This document shows, piece by piece, positions 56,701-64,000 of a DNA stretch of 64,000 nucleotides (positions within the stretch are counted from its first letter, which is position 1; the number at the start of each line of letters is the position of its first letter). The stretch lies in contig JBFMHN010000001.1 in assembly GCA_040752895.1 (NCBI GenBank), positions 598,848 to 662,847 on the forward strand, written 5' to 3'. The translations under genes and the position numbers were made by a program. The notes under the pieces were generated by a model. That model saw only the letters and a program-made list of their open reading frames with translations, had not been told where the DNA came from and searched no databases. This DNA is from Pseudomonadota bacterium. Its GTDB lineage: Bacteria > Pseudomonadota > Alphaproteobacteria > GCA-2746255.

Positions 56701-57767
56701 TCGCCTGACCCGTCGCCGTCCGCACTTCGGTAATACGCGCTTGCCAGATAGCGCCGAATTCCAAAGCGCGCCATGACGCCAAGGATCGCCGCGATCGGTA
56801 TCGCCAGCAGCACGCCCAGAAACCCGGCCACCGCCCCCCCCGCCAGCAGGGCAAAAATGACCCATACCGGGTGCAGCCCGATACGCTCGCCGACCAGTCT
56901 CGGCGTCAGGAAATTCCCTTCGATCCCCTGGCCCAGCAGGAAGATGCCGGCCACGATGGCGACCGGAAGCCAATCGGAAAACTGGAGTAACGCGAGGGCA
57001 ATCCCGACCGCGAATCCGATCAGCATGCCAAAATAGGGAATGAACGAGATGAGGCCGGTGCCGATCCCGACGAGAAGGCCGAAATCAAGACCGGCCAGCG
57101 CCAGCCCGACCCCGTAAAAGACGGCAAGCAGCAGGCAAACGATGGCCTGGCCGCGGACAAAGCCGGAAAGCGTGCGATCAATCTCGCAAAGTTGTTCGCG
57201 GATCACCCCGGCGTGCGCCCGCGGCAACCAATCGTTGACGCGGTTGATAAGCTTGTCCCAATCGCGCAAGAGATAAAAAATAACGATGGGGGTGAGCAGG
57301 GCGAGCGAGACCAGGTTGAAGACCGCAAGGCCCCCACTCCACAACCCCTCGGCGATCTGCCCCATCCAAGCCAGCGCCTGCCCCGTTTCGGCGCCGGCCG
57401 CGGCCTTGATTTCCGCGACCAGTTCCGGCGAAAGCCCGGCCAGAAGATCGGTGAGCGCGGGCACCAGCCTTTCCCGGATTTCCTGCAAATAGCCGGGTGC
57501 GCGTTCGGCAAACGCCGTGACCTGGTCCGCCAGCACCGGCCAGAAAAGCAGGAAGAAAGCCAGCAGGGCAAGGTAGAAGGCGGCCATGGCAAAGACCGTG
57601 GCAAGGGTGCGCGACCGCAGGACTCTTTCGAGGCGATCCGCCATCGGGTCCAGGAAATACGCGGCCGCCAAGCCGACGACGAAAGGCAGCAAGATATCGC
57701 GGAAAAGATAGAGCAGACCGACGAAAAGAAGCAGGCCAATGCCCCAAAAACGCAACGACCGTTCCAT
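56697..57767 (-). CDS. AI-2E family transporter (PerM-like permease)
   Basis: 356 residues with about seven to eight membrane segments (LLLFVGLLYLFRDILLPFVV, FLLFWPVLADQV, FNLVSLALLTPIVIFYLL, IPYFGMLIGFAVGIALALLQ, HPVWVIFALLAGGAVAGFLG). Members have been linked to autoinducer export or ion transport; the substrate is not readable. It overlaps hda, and starts 5 bases after the pgsA-type gene, so these are in one unit. Confidence 0.9.
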   Translation of the reverse strand: MERSLRFWGIGLLLFVGLLYLFRDILLPFVVGLAAAYFLDPMADRLERVLRSRTLATVFAMAAFYLALLAFFLLFWPVLADQVTAFAERAPGYLQEIRERLVPALTDLLAGLSPELVAEIKAAAGAETGQALAWMGQIAEGLWSGGLAVFNLVSLALLTPIVIFYLLRDWDKLINRVNDWLPRAHAGVIREQLCEIDRTLSGFVRGQAIVCLLLAVFYGVGLALAGLDFGLLVGIGTGLISFIPYFGMLIGFAVGIALALLQFSDWLPVAIVAGIFLLGQGIEGNFLTPRLVGERIGLHPVWVIFALLAGGAVAGFLGVLLAIPIAAILGVMARFGIRRYLASAYYRSADGDGSGE

Positions 57768-57772
57768 GCCGG

Positions 57773-58336
57773 CTAACCCTCCAACTCGGCCGCGCGTTTC
57801 GACCAGACGACAAGGTAACAGCCACCCGAAAAGACGACCGTCGCCGCGACAAAGTAAACAAGGGCGGTGGTCGCCGTGGCAAGCGGGATTCCCAGGCTAA
57901 GCCCGGCCAGGACGACGCCGGCCAGCAGAATCTGGGCAAGCGTGTTGAGCTTGCCGCTCATCAAGGGCTGCATTTCAAGTCTACCGGTAAGGCCCAGAAA
58001 CAGCGCGGCGCCGCCGACGATCATGAGGTCGCGGAAGATGGTAAAAACGACCAGCCACATCGGGAGATAGCCGGCCAGGCCAAGGGTGACATAGACTCCC
58101 ATCAGAAGCGCCTTGTCGGCAAGGGGATCGAGATAGGACCCGACTACCGAACGGGAATTGAACCGTTTGGCGATGTAGCCATCGACGCCGTCCGAAACGC
58201 TCGCGACGAGAAACAACCAGAAGGCCGGCCCGTAGTTGCCGTCGAGCAAAAGCCACAGCATCAACGGAACGACCAGAAGCCTGAGCAGGCTGATGGCGTT
58301 GGGCAGCGTGGCGGCTTCCTTCATCCCCTCAGGCAT
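57773..58336 (-). CDS. CDP-alcohol phosphatidyltransferase (PgsA-like)
   Basis: 187 residues with about five membrane segments. The catalytic motif is SDGVDGYIAKRFNSRSVVGS followed by YLDPLADKALL, matching D-x2-DG-x2-A(R/K)...G-x3-D-x3-D, with AK in place of the commoner AR. It transfers the phosphatidyl group to an alcohol such as glycerol phosphate or makes cardiolipin; the exact acceptor cannot be read. Lies between the DUF2066 gene and the permease in one unit. Confidence 0.88.
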   Translation of the reverse strand: MPEGMKEAATLPNAISLLRLLVVPLMLWLLLDGNYGPAFWLFLVASVSDGVDGYIAKRFNSRSVVGSYLDPLADKALLMGVYVTLGLAGYLPMWLVVFTIFRDLMIVGGAALFLGLTGRLEMQPLMSGKLNTLAQILLAGVVLAGLSLGIPLATATTALVYFVAATVVFSGGCYLVVWSKRAAELEG

Positions 58337-58345
58337 CTTCGCGTT

Positions 58346-59524
58346 TCATGGCTCGCCCTTCGTCGCATCTTCGAGCTTCAGGAGGAGGACGTGCTCTCCC
58401 CGATAGGATTGGAAGGAAAGCACCAGGTCGCTTTGCAGAAGCGCCCTTTGCAGCTGCATGCCCCCTCCTTGGAAACGGAGCCGCGCCTGCGCCTCTTCGC
58501 GGGAAAGATAGACAAGCCGGCTTTCAAGGACGGAGGGAATGCGCCCGAGGCGCTTTTCGATCGCCAGCCAATCCTCCAATCCCTGCAACGGGATAACGAC
58601 CGTCACCTCGCCCTCTTCCCCCGATTGCAGGAGATTGTCAAGCTTCCAGCTCTCCTCGATCCGCTGCACGGTCTCTTCCACCGCCTGGCGGAACAAACTT
58701 TCAAGCGTCGCGTTGGCGGCACCGGTGAAACTCGCCACGTAGACATCGCCCCACGCCCCCGCCCCATAACGGCTCAGGCTTAAATAGGCGGCCGGCAAAC
58801 CGAGGTCGTTTCGGACCGTCGAGCGCACCTGGGCAACGAGGGTCGCCGTGGCGTTATAGCGCCGCGCAATCGTGTCCAACTGATCTTGCTCGCCAAGCGC
58901 CGCTTGGGTCGCGTCAATCGTTGTGACGTCCTCAAGATCGCCAAGCGGCAGGACAAACGGCACAAGCCCGTCGCGCGGTGTCAGGGCGGCCCAGGCGTCC
59001 CGCCACGGGTTTGGATCCCGCCAAAGGGTCCGCTCTTCGCTGGAATCAAGCACCGGCAATACAAGGACAGGCTTGCTGCGGGTCGTCGCATAGGGAACGT
59101 CAAGCGTTTGGAGAAATTTTAGAAATTCGTCGCCCTTGAAGCGAACCGTCAGCTTGGCGAGGTAACGAATACCGGAGGTTTTTTCATCCCGCACTTCGAA
59201 AGCATGAATGAAATTGGAAATGTCCTCCGGCTTTAAATGGGGAAGACGCGGGATATCCTGCCGCAAGGCCAACCGATGGAACAGCCGGACAAACGCCTCG
59301 TACTGACCCTCGGCCAAGGCAATTTTGCGGGCCTCGTCGGCGGTACGCGCGGTCGCGTCCACGGCCACATCTTCCACCGTGAATACGTCCGCCGCCGCCG
59401 CGGGCACGGCCCCTGCCGCGACGGCAAAACCAAGGGCGAATGCGGCCATCAAGGCAACCGCACGGCACCACATCAAGCAAAGGGCCATTGCAAACCGTCG
59501 GCGATCAAGTATCTTCAACGTCAC
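58346..59524 (-). CDS. DUF2066 domain-containing secreted protein
   Basis: 392 residues with a hydrophobic N-terminal signal (AVALMAAFALGFAVAAGAVP). FTVEDVAVDATARTADEARK, ALAEGQYEAFVRLFHRLAL, GDEFLKFLQTLDVPYATTRS and the C-terminal LRFQGGGMQLQRALLQSDLV fit DUF2066. Function unknown, periplasmic. It heads the unit DUF2066-pgsA-permease-hda and is divergent from purM, with almost no space between. Confidence 0.82.
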   Translation of the reverse strand: MTLKILDRRRFAMALCLMWCRAVALMAAFALGFAVAAGAVPAAAADVFTVEDVAVDATARTADEARKIALAEGQYEAFVRLFHRLALRQDIPRLPHLKPEDISNFIHAFEVRDEKTSGIRYLAKLTVRFKGDEFLKFLQTLDVPYATTRSKPVLVLPVLDSSEERTLWRDPNPWRDAWAALTPRDGLVPFVLPLGDLEDVTTIDATQAALGEQDQLDTIARRYNATATLVAQVRSTVRNDLGLPAAYLSLSRYGAGAWGDVYVASFTGAANATLESLFRQAVEETVQRIEESWKLDNLLQSGEEGEVTVVIPLQGLEDWLAIEKRLGRIPSVLESRLVYLSREEAQARLRFQGGGMQLQRALLQSDLVLSFQSYRGEHVLLLKLEDATKGEP

Positions 59525-59579
59525 GGGGTGAGCTTGGACCTATATTATTACCACCACTACTACCACGGGCGGAAAGGCC

Positions 59580-60641
59580 ATTAACAGCCGCACGTACAAA
59601 GAGGCGGGCGTCGACATCGAAGCCGGCGCCGCGCTCGTTGAAGCCATCAAGCCGCTGGCGCGCCGCACCGCGCGGCCCGGCATGCTTGGCGGCTTGGGCG
59701 GATTCGGCGGGTTGTTCGACCCGGCGGCGGCTGGCTTTCGCGACCCCATCTTGGTTGCTTCGACGGACGGCGTCGGCACCAAGCTCAAGCTTGCCATCGC
59801 AACCGGCCGCCACGAAACGATCGGGATCGATCTTGTGGCGATGTGCGTCAACGATATCGTCGTGCAGGGCGCGGAACCGCTTTTCTTTCTCGATTATTTC
59901 GCCACCGGCAAGCTCCGCCTCGACATCGCCGAACGCGTGCTAACCGGCATCGCGGAAGGGTGCCGGGAGGCCGGCTGCGTGCTGCTCGGAGGCGAAACCG
60001 CCGAGATGCCCGGTATGTACGGAGGGGCGGATTACGATCTCGCCGGTTTTGCGGTCGGCGCCGTCGAGCGCGACCGGCTGCTCACCGGTGAAAACGTGGC
60101 GGAAGGCGATATTCTCCTTGGTCTTTTGTCGAGCGGGCTTCATTCGAACGGCTATTCCCTTGTCCGCCGGATCGTCGAGGAGGCGGGGCTCGGTTACGAC
60201 GCCAAAGCCCCCTTCGACCCCGACAGAACCCTTGGCGAAGCGCTTTTGCAGCCGACCCGTATCTATGTGAAAAGCGTCCTTGGCGCGCTCGGCTTGGGAA
60301 AACTCAAGGCGCTGGCCCACATCACCGGCGGCGGTCTCCTCGAGAACCTGCCGCGCGTCCTGCCCGAGAACCTGCGCGCCGAGGTCGACGCCGCGGCCTG
60401 GCCCTATCCGGCGGTCTTCCGCTGGCTTGCCGAGCAAGGCCGCGTGACGACGCACGAGATGGCGCGCACCTTCAATTGCGGGGTCGGCATGGTGGCGGTC
60501 GTGGCGCCGGAAGACGCCGCGCGGCTGGAAAATCACTTCCGAGAGGAAGGGGAAACCGTCCATCGCATCGGCCGCATCACGAAAGGCCGGGGGCCGGCCA
60601 CGGTCAAACTGGAGGGAACCGAAAAGGCATGGGGCGGGTAA
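59580..60641 (+). CDS. purM: Phosphoribosylformylglycinamidine cyclo-ligase, start codon unusual
   Basis: AIR synthetase of purine synthesis (about 353 residues from here). [20 protein letters not shown] is the conserved PurM N-terminus; then [40 protein letters not shown] and [12 protein letters not shown]. No ATG, GTG or TTG occurs in frame before ATG 59682, which would cut off this conserved N-terminus. An ATT at 59580 behind GGAAAGG, or ATTs at 59544/59547, are candidates; an upstream frame error is an alternative. The stop overlaps purN. Confidence 0.9.
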   Translation: MNSRTYKEAGVDIEAGAALVEAIKPLARRTARPGMLGGLGGFGGLFDPAAAGFRDPILVASTDGVGTKLKLAIATGRHETIGIDLVAMCVNDIVVQGAEPLFFLDYFATGKLRLDIAERVLTGIAEGCREAGCVLLGGETAEMPGMYGGADYDLAGFAVGAVERDRLLTGENVAEGDILLGLLSSGLHSNGYSLVRRIVEEAGLGYDAKAPFDPDRTLGEALLQPTRIYVKSVLGALGLGKLKALAHITGGGLLENLPRVLPENLRAEVDAAAWPYPAVFRWLAEQGRVTTHEMARTFNCGVGMVAVVAPEDAARLENHFREEGETVHRIGRITKGRGPATVKLEGTEKAWGG

Positions 60642-61294
60642 AGGTCGGCGTTCTTATTTCCGGCCGCGGCAGCAACCTACAGGCCTTGATCAAGGCCTGC
60701 CGGGCCCCGGACTATCCGGCCGAGATCGTCCTTGTCCTTTCAAACGTCGCCGGGGCCGGAGGGCTTGCCCTTGCAAAAAAAGCCGGCATTCCCACCGCGG
60801 TGATCCCGCACAAAGACTTCGCCGCGCGCGCCGCCTTCGACGCCGCCCTCGACACGCGTCTTCGCGAATTCGGGGTTGAAATCGTATGTCTGGCCGGCTT
60901 TCTGCGCCTTCTGGGAAGGCAATTCACCGAGGATTGGCCGGACCGCATCCTGAATATCCACCCCTCCCTGTTGCCGGCCTTTCCCGGCCTGGACACCCAT
61001 CGCAAGGCACTGGAAGCCGGGGTCAAGATCAGCGGCTGCACCGTCCATGTCGTGCGGCCGGAGCTCGACGACGGACCCATCCTCGTGCAGGCCGCCCTAC
61101 CGGTCGCCGACGACGACACGCCCGAAACGCTGGCCGCCCGTGTCCTCAAACTCGAACACCGCTGCTACCCCCTTGCCCTTCGGCTGCTCGCTTCCGGCAA
61201 GGTCCACATCGCGGGAAAGGTGGCGCACGCCTCGGGAACGACGACGCCAAGAACAGGCTTTCTCAACCCGCAAGAACCGGCGAAACGGGACTAG
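60629..61294 (+). CDS. purN: Phosphoribosylglycinamide formyltransferase
   Basis: GAR transformylase of purine synthesis. 221 residues: [54 protein letters not shown], the catalytic [20 protein letters not shown] and [11 protein letters not shown]. It overlaps purM by 13 bases. Confidence 0.96.
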   Translation: MGRVKVGVLISGRGSNLQALIKACRAPDYPAEIVLVLSNVAGAGGLALAKKAGIPTAVIPHKDFAARAAFDAALDTRLREFGVEIVCLAGFLRLLGRQFTEDWPDRILNIHPSLLPAFPGLDTHRKALEAGVKISGCTVHVVRPELDDGPILVQAALPVADDDTPETLAARVLKLEHRCYPLALRLLASGKVHIAGKVAHASGTTTPRTGFLNPQEPAKRD

Positions 61295-61408
61295 GGTCGG
61301 CGGGGCGTCCCGCGCGTTCGGGGTGTTCCCAAACGGCATGATCTGCGCTATACCTGCGGCGCAATGCCCTTCCGGTACGTAGGGAAATAAGGAGAAGGAG
61401 AGGACGAG

Positions 61409-61531
61409 ATGGCCAACAATTCCGACCTGCAAGCCCACCGCGATGTCTGGACCGGTTTCCTGAAATTGGTTTGGATTTCGGCGACTGTCACGGCTGGTGT
61501 CCTCGCCCTGATGGCGATTTTCCTGGTCTAA
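61409..61531 (+). CDS. aa3-type cytochrome c oxidase subunit IV (short form)
   Basis: A 40-residue protein: a hydrophilic head (ANNSDLQAHRDVWTGFLKLV) then one membrane helix (WISATVTAGVLALMAIFLV). This matches the small bacterial subunit IV of aa3 oxidases. A GGAGAAGGAGAGGA purine-rich site precedes the ATG. It is too short for routine gene finding. The main oxidase genes are not in the window. Confidence 0.8.
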   Translation: MANNSDLQAHRDVWTGFLKLVWISATVTAGVLALMAIFLV

Positions 61532-61558
61532 GACGGGAAGTCGTTTGCTTCCGCCGTT

Positions 61559-61981
61559 CTAGCCGACAATCTCATTGTCGCGAAAGAAGAACGCGATTTC
61601 CAGCTTCGCGTTCTCGAGCGAATCCGAGCCGTGCACCGAATTCGCCTCGATCGATTCGGCAAACGCCTTGCGGACGGTGCCCGGCTTTGCCTCCGCCGGG
61701 TTCGTAGCCCCCATGATCTCGCGGTTTCTCGTCACCGCGTTCTCGCCTTCGAGAACTTGCACGACGATCGGACCGGACATCATGAAGGCGCATAGGCTTT
61801 TGAAGAAGGGCCGCTCGGAATGCACGGCGTAAAACGCCTCGGCCCGCTCCTTGGTGAGCCGGAGGCGCTTCTGGGCGACGATCCGCAAGCCCCCCTCCTC
61901 AAACATCGCGTTGATTTTACCGGTCAGGTTGCGCCGCGTCGCGTCCGGCTTGAGGATGGAAAGTGTGCGTTCCGTCGCCAT
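61559..61981 (-). CDS. ndk: Nucleoside diphosphate kinase
   Basis: 140 residues: [40 protein letters not shown] and the catalytic histidine in [20 protein letters not shown]. The length is normal for the family. Start at 61981, 8 bases after holC. Confidence 0.97.
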   Translation of the reverse strand: MATERTLSILKPDATRRNLTGKINAMFEEGGLRIVAQKRLRLTKERAEAFYAVHSERPFFKSLCAFMMSGPIVVQVLEGENAVTRNREIMGATNPAEAKPGTVRKAFAESIEANSVHGSDSLENAKLEIAFFFRDNEIVG

Positions 61982-61988
61982 GATTATT

Positions 61989-62441
61989 CTACCCTTTCTT
62001 TTTTTCCCAGCCGCCCGCTGGCGTCTGCTGCCAATAAATAAGTTCGTGACCTTCGGTCTGGTAACGACGCCAGCGCTCGCGCGCCGCCGCAACCGCGGAG
62101 GGGTCTTGCCCATCGAAGAGATCAAGGCACCGTTCATACTCCCCAAGGCGCTCGGAACTCCTGCCGTCCGTCAGCACAAGGACGGAGGCTTGATTCGGAT
62201 TCTCGTCCTCCGTCGTCAGCCACACCGGCTGGTCTTCCGCGTGCCCGTCCCGGCAGCTGCCGTGCGGGAGAAAGCCCCCCGGCGGCGCCACCCACAAGGC
62301 CGCGCTCAAGGCCTCGACGCGCTCTTCCGAACCGGCCAGCACGACAGCCCGCGTCCGACCGGCCGCTGCCTTTTCAAGCAGCTGCCCCAACGCCTGCTCC
62401 AGCGTGCTGCGTTGCAGGTGATAGAAATTGATCGCCGTCAT
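61989..62441 (-). CDS. holC: DNA polymerase III chi subunit
   Basis: 150 residues: [60 protein letters not shown] and [20 protein letters not shown] fit HolC, which links the clamp loader to SSB. It starts 11 bases after pepA, as in many alphaproteobacteria. Confidence 0.93.
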   Translation of the reverse strand: MTAINFYHLQRSTLEQALGQLLEKAAAGRTRAVVLAGSEERVEALSAALWVAPPGGFLPHGSCRDGHAEDQPVWLTTEDENPNQASVLVLTDGRSSERLGEYERCLDLFDGQDPSAVAAARERWRRYQTEGHELIYWQQTPAGGWEKKKG

Positions 62442-62452
62442 CGCACCGGTCG

Positions 62453-63964
62453 CTATTTGCCTTCGTAGTTGTCGGCGACGAACCGGTTGAGCAGGCGCAC
62501 GCCGAACCCGGTACCACCCTTCGGAACGGTCGGTTTCGGCTTGGCCGTCCACGTGACGCCGGCGATGTCGAGATGGGCCCAGGGAACGTTTTTGACAAAA
62601 CGCTTCAGGAAAAGAGCCGCCGTGATACTGCCGGCGCCGCGATCGGAGCCGACGTTTTTCATATCGGCGATCTCGGATTTGATGTCTTCCTCGTAACTCG
62701 CCTCCAGCGGCAGGCGCCAGATGCGCTCGCCCTCGCGTTCGCCGGCGGCGGTCAATTGGGCGGCCAAGCCGTCGTCGGAGGCGAAAAGACCCGCCACCTC
62801 CGTTCCAAGGGCGACGATAACCGCACCGGTCAGCGTTGCGAGATCAACAATAACTCTCGGCTTGAAGCGGTCCTGGCAGTACCAAAGTGCATCCGCCAGG
62901 ACAAGCCGGCCTTCCGCGTCCGTGTTGATGACCTCGATCGTCTGGCCCGACATCGAGGTTACGACGTCGCCCGGCCGCTGGGCGGTGCCCGACGGCATGT
63001 TCTCGACGAGACCGACGATACCGACCGCGTCTACGCGCGCCTTGCGCGCAGCCAACGCGTGGAAAAGCCCGAGCACGACGGCGGACCCACCCATGTCCCA
63101 CTTCATGTCCTCCATGCGAGCGGCGGGCTTGATCGAAATGCCGCCGCTGTCGAAGGTGACGCCCTTGCCGACGAAGGCGATGGGGCGGTTTCCCTTGCCC
63201 CGCACCGGGGCCCCCTGCCAGCACAGGACGACAAGGCGAGGCTTGCGGGTGCTGCCTTGGGCAACGCCCAGAAGCGCCCCCATTCCGAGCTTGCGGATTT
63301 TCTTCTCGTCGAAAATCTCGACCTTGACGCCGAGACGGCGAAGCTTCGTCGCCTCCTTCGCCAAAGTTTCCGGGTAGAGGACGTTCGCAGGCTCCGATAC
63401 GAGGTCGCGCGTAAAGAGGACTCCGTCGGCGACCTTGGCAAGGGGATCAAACCGGCGACGGGCCTGAGCGGCGCCCTTCACTCGGACGGAAAGCTGCTGC
63501 AGGGTTGCCGGCTTCCGATCCTCGCTTTCCTTCTTCTTCCAGTATTTGTCGAAACGGTACCCCCCGAGGCGCGCACCATAGGCGATCTCGGCGGCGATTT
63601 CCTGCGGTTTCAGCTTGCAGCCGGGCAACCGGTCAACCGCGATTGCGCCGCTTTCTTCCTGTGCCGCGTTCAGCTGGCCGACGATGTCGCCGCCAATTTT
63701 CTGGAAATCGAGTCCGGAAAGGTCCTCGGCGGCGCCCAACCCGACCAGCACGATCTGGCTGGCCTTGATGTTCGCGGGCGCCAGAAGCTTCAGGAATTTC
63801 CGGCGCTTGCCTGTAAAGCGCCCAAGCTTGATCGCGCGCGTAATCCCGCCGCCAGTTGCCTTGTCGAGGGCGTCCGCCGTCGGGCTCAGGCGATTGCCCT
63901 CCAGCACGCCGACGACGATGGCGCCGGATGCCGACAGCTGCGGCTCGGAAAAATCGATTTTCAT
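62453..63964 (-). CDS. pepA: Leucyl aminopeptidase
   Basis: M17 zinc aminopeptidase of 503 residues: VGKGVTFDSGGISIKPAARM (metal ligands), MKWDMGGSAVVLGLF, NTDAEGRLVLADALWYC (the NTDAEGRL signature) and YEEDIKSEIADMKNVGSDRG. First gene of the pepA-holC-ndk unit; the start is 36 bases from the right edge. Confidence 0.97.
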   Translation of the reverse strand: MKIDFSEPQLSASGAIVVGVLEGNRLSPTADALDKATGGGITRAIKLGRFTGKRRKFLKLLAPANIKASQIVLVGLGAAEDLSGLDFQKIGGDIVGQLNAAQEESGAIAVDRLPGCKLKPQEIAAEIAYGARLGGYRFDKYWKKKESEDRKPATLQQLSVRVKGAAQARRRFDPLAKVADGVLFTRDLVSEPANVLYPETLAKEATKLRRLGVKVEIFDEKKIRKLGMGALLGVAQGSTRKPRLVVLCWQGAPVRGKGNRPIAFVGKGVTFDSGGISIKPAARMEDMKWDMGGSAVVLGLFHALAARKARVDAVGIVGLVENMPSGTAQRPGDVVTSMSGQTIEVINTDAEGRLVLADALWYCQDRFKPRVIVDLATLTGAVIVALGTEVAGLFASDDGLAAQLTAAGEREGERIWRLPLEASYEEDIKSEIADMKNVGSDRGAGSITAALFLKRFVKNVPWAHLDIAGVTWTAKPKPTVPKGGTGFGVRLLNRFVADNYEGK

Positions 63965-64000
63965 GTATGGGCCCTTTCCTTTTCTTCCATCATAGGCCTT

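Overview
The window reads as a chromosomal segment of an alphaproteobacterium, most likely Rhodospirillales-like. The basis is gene order and family content: gatCAB, ruvX, pyrB-pyrC-plsY-dprA-topA-rnr, rpmG, a pleD/divK pair, an EipB (DUF1849) protein, a short Hda-type DnaA homologue, a DUF2066 protein, and a roughly 40-residue aa3 oxidase subunit IV. No 16S rRNA gene is present, so this placement is inference. No CRISPR array, rRNA operon or intact prophage was seen.

Region 1 (1-3.6 kb) is a tightly coupled plus-strand operon for the nucleotide-loop steps of cobalamin synthesis (cobD-cobU-cobT-cobC-cobS); cobD enters from the left edge.

Region 2 (3.65-27.9 kb) is accessory DNA with insertion-sequence remnants (IS6-like, IS3-like and a truncated rve-type transposase). 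Its core is a minus-strand chemosensory operon (18.3 to 7.4 kb): CheW, CheR-TPR, CheW, MCP, CheA-REC, CheB, a REC-PAS-histidine kinase-REC and a REC-EAL protein. There is no CheY, CheZ, CheD or flagellar gene. The content matches the Wsp-type (alternative cellular function) layout, but the terminal output is a c-di-GMP phosphodiesterase domain instead of the GGDEF protein WspR. A LapG-like periplasmic cysteine protease lies immediately upstream in the same direction, and a Cache/PAS protein with a degenerate HD-GYP domain lies downstream. Beyond it (19.6-24.9 kb) are a receiver protein coupled to a small secreted peptide, two tandem secreted PRC-barrel proteins, a lipoprotein-response regulator-histidine kinase operon (ChvI/ChvG-like) and a peptidoglycan-binding lipoprotein. 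A segment bounded by inverted IS6-like ends carries an HNH-like protein whose upstream DNA contains a 7-bp tandem repeat.

Region 3 starts at a tRNA-Ser(GCU) gene (27967-28059) that appears to be the edge of the core chromosome. It holds a secreted protein, an OmpA-family protein and two methyltransferases of surface-polysaccharide type, with a phage-tail-like scrap between them.

Region 4 (32.4-64 kb) is dense core genome: tRNA amidation (gatBAC), ruvX, a CoA-transferase, pyrimidine synthesis, plsY, dprA (frameshifted), topA, rnr, an S41 protease, rpmG, pleD/divK, eipB, a soluble diguanylate cyclase, a SPOR lipoprotein, aspS, rnd, hda, an AI-2E-type permease, pgsA, a DUF2066 protein, purM/purN, the small oxidase subunit, ndk, holC and pepA.

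The window is rich in c-di-GMP and two-component signalling. A plausible overall reading is surface or envelope sensing that lowers c-di-GMP through the REC-EAL protein and could affect adhesion through LapG, alongside the core PleD/DivK cell-cycle module. Two genes (the hybrid kinase and dprA) carry single-base frameshifts in homopolymers, so assembly error must be kept in mind.
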